NCBI GenBank assembly: GCA_012841175.1
Contig: DUVG01000166.1
Coordinates: 1 to 5,704, forward strand
DNA length: 5,704 nt
Direction of reading: 5' to 3'
Origin: Clostridium sp.
GTDB taxonomy: Bacteria; Bacillota; Clostridia; Acetivibrionales; Acetivibrionaceae
Below, piece after piece: positions 1 to 3,197 of this stretch. How positions within the stretch are numbered: position 1 is the first letter of the stretch; every line of letters starts with the position of its first letter. Below the pieces are notes generated by a model that saw only the letters and a program-made list of their open reading frames with translations, was not told the origin of the DNA and searched no databases. Made by a program: the position numbers and the translations under genes.

Positions 1-933
1 AGAAGCACAAGTACCAGTAATAGTAATTTCACTTGTACGATCAATGAAATCCTTAGAATAAGTACTTCCATTTATGTATGCATCTAATCCCTGAAAATTA
101 AGCCTTTCACTTGCATAAATACCATAGCTAAAAGGGGAAATAATTCTTTCAGAATATGAATTAAAGGCCCCTGAATTATCCATTGCCAGTACAATTTCTC
201 TCGGGCTTTTACTAGAAAAAGGTATCATAAAACTACCTTCTTGACTTATTTTCATATTTTCTGTATTTCCAAATTCTACCTGGCCTTTTACATTTCGCTT
301 CAAGGTGACATTAGATTGAATTTCTGTATCTGTTTCTTCTGTATCTTTTGATATACCCATCTCTTTTAAACTAACCTTACTAATTAAAACTTCATGAAAT
401 TCATCTATTTGGTTTTCTATATTTCCCATATTAAATGTTAATTGTGCCGATGGATCATCGCTTTGCACTGTAAACTCTAGTTTATACTTTTTATTTTTAG
501 TATCAAGATTTTCAACTTTACTAAAATATTTTTCGTTAGTTATAGGATTTTTTAATTCAACTGCTATTTTTCTTGGAACTGTAGAAGATGCATCAAAATC
601 CAAAACATATTTATGAGATTTATTTAAAGGAATATCATCCTGAATGAGTTGAACTGCCCAATCATAATATCCTGTATTTCTAATACCTATAACTGTGGAT
701 GTGGCAAAGTTTTTAGACTGAACTATATTATATGATGCATCTGCCCCTAATGCACTGTTATATTTGAAACGCCAATGATCGGATTGAAAAATAAAATTCC
801 CATTTTTTATCAGCTCAGTTCCTGGAGCTGCATGCACTTTTTCTACACCAAATAAGGAAATCCCTAGAAAAGATTGCAACATAAGACATACCACTAGTTG
901 TATTGCGAACCAAAAAGATATTTTTTTGCACAT
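1..933 (-). CDS. Secreted CBM4/9-type carbohydrate-binding protein with degenerate VWA strand and beta-repeat region (3' end outside window)
   Basis: The frame is open for 311 codons from an ATG at 933 to the window edge, so the C-terminus is missing. GGAGGAGG at 948-941 sits 7 nt before the ATG and fixes the start. Residues 1-35 look like a signal peptide: KK at 3-4, a hydrophobic stretch at about 5-28, and VHA before a predicted cut at A35/A36. Residues ~41-191 resemble a CBM4/9 beta-sandwich: ELIKNGNF, DHW, then WAVQLIQDDIPL, KYVLDFDAS and RKIAVEL in the family order. This suggests polysaccharide or cell-wall binding outside the cell. After an acidic Thr/Glu linker (~197-205), residues 245-256 read PREIVLAMDNSGA, like the first strand of a VWA domain. 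The third MIDAS serine is Ala, and no room remains for a VWA fold. From ~267, FSYGIYASERLNFQG and EITITGTC resemble the beta-repeat segment of clostridial surface proteins. The ligand is unknown, and I do not recognise a named gene. Confidence 0.85.
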   Translation of the reverse strand, partial: MCKKISFWFAIQLVVCLMLQSFLGISLFGVEKVHAAPGTELIKNGNFIFQSDHWRFKYNSALGADASYNIVQSKNFATSTVIGIRNTGYYDWAVQLIQDDIPLNKSHKYVLDFDASSTVPRKIAVELKNPITNEKYFSKVENLDTKNKKYKLEFTVQSDDPSAQLTFNMGNIENQIDEFHEVLISKVSLKEMGISKDTEETDTEIQSNVTLKRNVKGQVEFGNTENMKISQEGSFMIPFSSKSPREIVLAMDNSGAFNSYSERIISPFSYGIYASERLNFQGLDAYINGSTYSKDFIDRTSEITITGTCAS

Positions 934-1055
934 AAAATTACCTCCTCCAACTTCATGTAAATAGATTGGTTTATAGAAACTACATTGCTTACAACATCGA
1001 ATTAGTACATTGATAAGTCATCCTATGAAGAAGTCCTAAGGAAGCATATACCTAT
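934..1055 (-). other. Long 5' leader of the secreted protein gene
   Basis: About 120 nt separate the inferred transcription start from the ATG. The leader ends in a strong Shine-Dalgarno sequence (GGAGGAGG, 948-941). I found only short, weak inverted repeats, for example GTTT/AAAC at 971-980. No intrinsic terminator and no riboswitch class I recognise is present. A leader of this length could hold post-transcriptional control, but the sequence does not prove it. Confidence 0.4.
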
Positions 1056-1061
1056 ATAATT

Positions 1062-1091
1062 ATTATACATGATTTTCTATATAAAAGTCAA
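1062..1091 (-). promoter_or_regulatory. Probable sigma-A promoter for the secreted protein gene
   Basis: On the minus strand TTGACT (1091-1086) is followed by an 18 nt spacer and a perfect TATAAT (1067-1062). Transcription would start near 1055, giving a leader of about 120 nt before the ATG at 933. This would make the secreted-protein gene its own transcription unit, separate from the pfkA-thioesterase genes upstream. The match is the best promoter in the window, but there is no experimental support. Confidence 0.7.
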
Positions 1092-1147
1092 GAAACACCA
1101 AGATTTGTAACCACTTTATGTTAAGTTGCTCCTCTTTTAGGTAGGCA

Positions 1148-1558
1148 TTAATTGTTTCTGCACATTAATTCATATATGTCTAAAGCTTGCTTTTTTATAT
1201 TCAAAGGCTTTAGATTTTTATCAGTCCATACATGCATAGTTTCCCCAACAGTCAATAATTCTCCATCTTTTTTTCTTATTACTTCATAATAAAAGGTAAC
1301 CCTTGTATATGTAAGTTTTTTTAATTTGGTCTTTATTACTACTTCATCCTCATACCTAGCAGCATTTTTATATTTACAATTTAACTCAATTAAAGGAAGT
1401 AAAAAACCCCTTTCTTCTATTTTAGAATAGGGAAGACCCATTTTTTTTATATAATCTGTTCTAGCTGCCTCAAACCAAATGGGATAATTAGAATGATGCA
1501 CTATTCCCATTTGATCTGTTTCAGCATACCTTACAATTAAATTGGTTTCAGTAGTCAA
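1148..1558 (-). CDS. Acyl-CoA thioesterase, YbgC/4HBT hotdog family
   Basis: This 136-residue protein has the size and motifs of the 4-hydroxybenzoyl-CoA thioesterase-like (YbgC/FadM) family, cytosolic hotdog-fold enzymes that hydrolyse acyl-CoA thioesters. The N-terminus carries VRYAETDQMGIVHHSNY. Asp15 matches the catalytic Asp of the family, and G18, H22, N24 and Y25 are the usual neighbours. WFEAAR (28-33) begins the central helix, and the C-terminal part is beta-rich (TRVTFYYEVIRK, GETMHVWTD). The start is a TTG: an in-frame TGA lies three codons upstream, and the next Met is residue 17, inside the motif. AGGATGGTG (1574-1566), an imperfect Shine-Dalgarno, lies 7 nt before it. It follows pfkA by 47 bp with no terminator visible, so co-transcription is likely. 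The substrate cannot be read from the sequence. The Tol-Pal link of E. coli YbgC should not be carried over to a Firmicute. Confidence 0.9.
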   Translation of the reverse strand: MTTETNLIVRYAETDQMGIVHHSNYPIWFEAARTDYIKKMGLPYSKIEERGFLLPLIELNCKYKNAARYEDEVVIKTKLKKLTYTRVTFYYEVIRKKDGELLTVGETMHVWTDKNLKPLNIKKQALDIYELMCRNN

Positions 1559-1605
1559 GTAATTTCACCATCCTGTCAATACAAATCCAATTATAAATAA
1601 CTCCA

Positions 1606-2586
1606 CTATAAAGACAAAATTTTACATATTTTAATCATATCCTTATCTAAGGCTTTTTTCATCTCTAATGCTTCATCTATATCAATATCAATTAGCTTGC
1701 CACTTTTTAGTGCTATTATTCTGTTTTCTCCTCCATTCATTAGAGTTTCTATAGCCTTTACCCCCATGGTGCTAGCAGTAACTCTGTCATTTACTGTAGG
1801 GCTTCCTCCCCTTTGAATATGACCTAATATTGTTGCTCTAGCCTCTAATCCTGTCTTTTCCATTACTGCTCTTTCTATTTCAATGGCCTTTCCTTCAGCG
1901 CCTTCTGCTACAATAACTATATAGTGTTTTTTACCTCTGTTTCTAGCTTCAATTATGGGTTTAATTACATCTTTATCAATATCAAGGGATTTTGCCATCT
2001 CTGGTAAAATAACCGCTTCTGCACCACCTGATATACCAACATTTAGTGCAATATATCCTGCATGTCTTCCCATAACCTCTAAAATACTGCATCTTTCATG
2101 GGAATATGCAGTATCACGTATCTTGTCCAATGCATCTTGTACTGTGTTTAACGCAGTATCAAATCCAATGGTATAGTCAGTTGAACCAATATCATTATCA
2201 ATTGTACCTGGAATACCTATTACATTCACACCATGCTTACTAAGATCTCTTGCCCCTCTATGTGAGCCATCTCCTCCAATTACAACAATGGCATCAAGGT
2301 CAAAAACATTGGCCATGGAAACAGCTTTTTTCTGTCCTTCTTCCGTTTGAAATTGGGGGGACCTAGCAGTCTGTAAAATAGTACCTCCTTTATGGAGTAT
2401 ATCTCCCACAGACCTGGCATTTAGTTCCTCAATATCACCGTTAATAAGCCCTTCATATCCTTTTCTGATTCCGTAAACTCTATACCCATAATAAAGTCCA
2501 GCCCTAACAACAGATCTTATTGCTGCATTCATACCAGGTGCATCTCCTCCACTGGTCAAAACACCTATTCTTTTAATCTGACTCAT
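1606..2586 (-). CDS. pfkA: ATP-dependent 6-phosphofructokinase
   Basis: PfkA phosphorylates fructose 6-phosphate to fructose 1,6-bisphosphate with ATP, the committed step of glycolysis, as a cytosolic homotetramer. The 326 residues match the ~320-residue bacterial family. Visible motifs are TSGGDAPGMNAAIR (11-24, nucleotide loop), GGDGS (104-108), PGTIDNDI (126-133) with D130 as the probable catalytic base, SHER with R165, MGRHAG (172-177), VAEGA and GHIQRGG with the substrate-binding Arg. GGDGS and GTIDND, rather than GGDD and KTIDND, indicate ATP and not pyrophosphate as donor. R24 and R28 correspond to effector-site arginines of allosteric bacterial enzymes, so ADP activation and PEP inhibition are plausible. 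An ATG five codons upstream (2601) overlaps the Shine-Dalgarno itself. The ATG at 2586, with GGAGGTG 6 nt before it, is the real start. The stop is TAG at 1608-1606. The usual partner pyk is absent downstream; a thioesterase follows instead. Confidence 0.97.
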   Translation of the reverse strand: MSQIKRIGVLTSGGDAPGMNAAIRSVVRAGLYYGYRVYGIRKGYEGLINGDIEELNARSVGDILHKGGTILQTARSPQFQTEEGQKKAVSMANVFDLDAIVVIGGDGSHRGARDLSKHGVNVIGIPGTIDNDIGSTDYTIGFDTALNTVQDALDKIRDTAYSHERCSILEVMGRHAGYIALNVGISGGAEAVILPEMAKSLDIDKDVIKPIIEARNRGKKHYIVIVAEGAEGKAIEIERAVMEKTGLEARATILGHIQRGGSPTVNDRVTASTMGVKAIETLMNGGENRIIALKSGKLIDIDIDEALEMKKALDKDMIKICKILSL

Positions 2587-2592
2587 AAACGG

Positions 2593-2599
2593 CACCTCC
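2593..2599 (-). promoter_or_regulatory. Ribosome binding site that sets the pfkA start
   Basis: GGAGGTG lies 6 nt upstream of the ATG at 2586. The upstream in-frame ATG (2601-2599) shares its G with this site, so a ribosome bound here cannot use it. The five extra residues MEVPF are therefore an artefact of longest-ORF calling. Confidence 0.85.
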
Positions 2600-2613
2600 A
2601 TATAAATATATAA

Positions 2614-2641
2614 CCCGTGTTAATTAATTTAATAACACGGG
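2614..2641. repeat. Perfect 9-bp inverted repeat in the pfkA 5' region
   Basis: CCCGTGTTA (2614-2622) and TAACACGGG (2633-2641) are exact reverse complements around a 10 nt AT-only loop. In minus-strand RNA the stem would end 14 nt before the pfkA Shine-Dalgarno. The downstream sequence is AT-rich (TTATATATTTATAT) but is not a U-run, so the structure is a poor intrinsic terminator. It could be a weak terminator of the upstream pair, a 5' mRNA-stabilising hairpin, or a regulator-binding palindrome. The repeat itself is directly visible; its function is inferred. Confidence 0.75.
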
Positions 2642-2655
2642 ATACGAAAAAAACA

Positions 2656-2683
2656 TTTATAAAATTTTAATATCCCTTTTCAA
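2656..2683 (-). promoter_or_regulatory. Candidate sigma-A promoter for pfkA
   Basis: TTGAAA (2683-2678) and TATAAA (2661-2656) are separated by 16 nt, each with five of six consensus bases. The -35 box lies inside the 3' end of the preceding small gene. Transcription would start near 2649, placing the 9-bp inverted repeat at the very 5' end of the pfkA mRNA. Such matches also occur by chance in AT-rich DNA, so this is moderate evidence only. Confidence 0.4.
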
Positions 2684-2864
2684 TAATCACACTATGTGCC
2701 TCTTCTACTTCGGATTCAGGCACTAATACTTCATAATAATCGTCACTGGTTTCACGATTTTTGCTTATAGGTCTTAACTTTACTAAAATACCTTCATTTG
2801 ATAACAAGTCCTGCATAGTATTAGCAATTTCTTTGCTTTGAGCCATATACACTACTGTCCACAT
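2667..2864 (-). CDS. Small DUF2007-like protein of unknown function
   Basis: This 65-residue soluble protein begins MWTVVYMAQSKEIANTMQDL and ends YYEVLVPESEVEEAHSVIIEKGY. The pattern is a short beta strand, a helix containing a 'xxIAxxMxxLLxxEGI' core, a second strand (VKLRP), then a strand YEVLVP and a C-terminal helix. It matches my memory of the DUF2007 fold (putative prokaryotic signal-transducing protein), whose biochemical role is not established. It has no cysteine, signal peptide or membrane segment. The Shine-Dalgarno AAAGGGG (2880-2874) lies 9 nt before the ATG. The gene starts 21 bp after the TRAP gene ends, so the two are probably translated from one mRNA. A functional link to TRAP or to pfkA is possible but unproven. 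The family assignment rests on pattern recognition only. Confidence 0.8.
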   Translation of the reverse strand: MWTVVYMAQSKEIANTMQDLLSNEGILVKLRPISKNRETSDDYYEVLVPESEVEEAHSVIIEKGY

Positions 2865-2885
2865 ATAAACACGCCCCTTTTTACA

Positions 2886-3119
2886 TTATTCACCGGAACT
2901 AATTTCTCCATGTCGACATAATATTTTAGCTTTTCCTCTTATTTTTATCGCAGAAGTATTCTCGGTAAACTGGGCTATAAGCAATTCACCCTTATCCAAC
3001 TTTTCTGTATGATGAAACCTTGTATCCTTGCCTCTTGTAAGACCGATAATGTTAACTCCGTTTTCTTCAGCTTTTATAATAACATAATCTCCTAATATTT
3101 TATCTAATTCTCTATCCAA
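2886..3119 (-). CDS. mtrB: trp RNA-binding attenuation protein (TRAP) homologue
   Basis: TRAP forms an 11-subunit ring that, when loaded with tryptophan, binds repeated GAG/UAG triplets in RNA and represses tryptophan genes. From residue 11 (DYVIIKAEENGVNIIGLTRG) to the end, the sequence aligns without gaps to B. subtilis MtrB as I remember it. The RNA-binding KKR residues (K37, K56, R58 in B. subtilis) are present as K40, K59 and R61. Tryptophan-pocket residues T28, T33, Q50, T52 and S56 are also kept, so the protein should be functional. I set the start at TTG 3119 (77 residues): GAGGTGG at 3132-3126 lies 6 nt before it, and the resulting N-terminus is close in length to the 75-residue Bacillus protein. 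An ATG at 3137 would add six residues (MTRWFY), but it has no ribosome binding site and its own codons form the Shine-Dalgarno. The neighbours are dnaE upstream and a small DUF2007-like gene downstream, not folE as in Bacillus. Confidence 0.93.
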   Translation of the reverse strand: MDRELDKILGDYVIIKAEENGVNIIGLTRGKDTRFHHTEKLDKGELLIAQFTENTSAIKIRGKAKILCRHGEISSGE

Positions 3120-3125
3120 ATAGAA

Positions 3126-3132
3126 CCACCTC
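3126..3132 (-). promoter_or_regulatory. Ribosome binding site that sets the mtrB TTG start
   Basis: GAGGTGG lies 6 nt before TTG 3119-3117. It falls inside the codons of the longer ATG-initiated frame, while the sequence before that ATG (AATATATAGTT) has no purine-rich site. This decides in favour of the TTG. Confidence 0.75.
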
Positions 3133-3138
3133 GTCATA

Positions 3139-3167
3139 ACTATATATTAATTTCAACTAAAAATCAA
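3139..3167 (-). promoter_or_regulatory. Weak candidate promoter for mtrB
   Basis: TTGATT (3167-3162) and TATAGT (3144-3139) are 17 nt apart in the gap after dnaE. The start site would be near 3132, leaving a very short leader that begins at the Shine-Dalgarno. This would be compatible with the TTG start but not with the ATG at 3137. No terminator hairpin is visible after dnaE, so read-through from dnaE is the alternative. Confidence 0.25.
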
Positions 3168-3197
3168 TATTAAATTAAGTAAAGTTTTTTATAGATA

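Noticed and set aside
934..1055. TRAP-binding triplet array or riboswitch in the leader of the secreted protein gene
   Set aside because: The TAG triplets are few and about 13-16 nt apart, not the 2-3 nt spacing TRAP needs. No cyclic-di-GMP or other known aptamer core is recognisable.
1092..1147. Terminator after the thioesterase gene
   Set aside because: Only weak three- to four-base pairings are visible, and no T-run follows on the minus strand.
1955..2176. Plus-strand open frame of 73 codons opposite pfkA
   Set aside because: It is antisense to a strongly conserved pfkA coding region, has no recognisable protein motif, and looks like a shadow of codon bias.
2614..2641. Rex (redox repressor) operator before pfkA
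   Set aside because: The TGTTA/TAACA half-sites are 10 bp apart, whereas the usual Rex site has about 6 bp between them. The flanks are CCCG/CGGG and not the usual T/A.
2614..2641. Standard intrinsic terminator
   Set aside because: The stem is good but neither strand has a run of T immediately after it, so I list it only as an inverted repeat.
2667..2864. Anti-TRAP (RtpA) next to the TRAP gene
   Set aside because: Anti-TRAP is a zinc protein with CxxC motifs; this 65-residue protein contains no cysteine.
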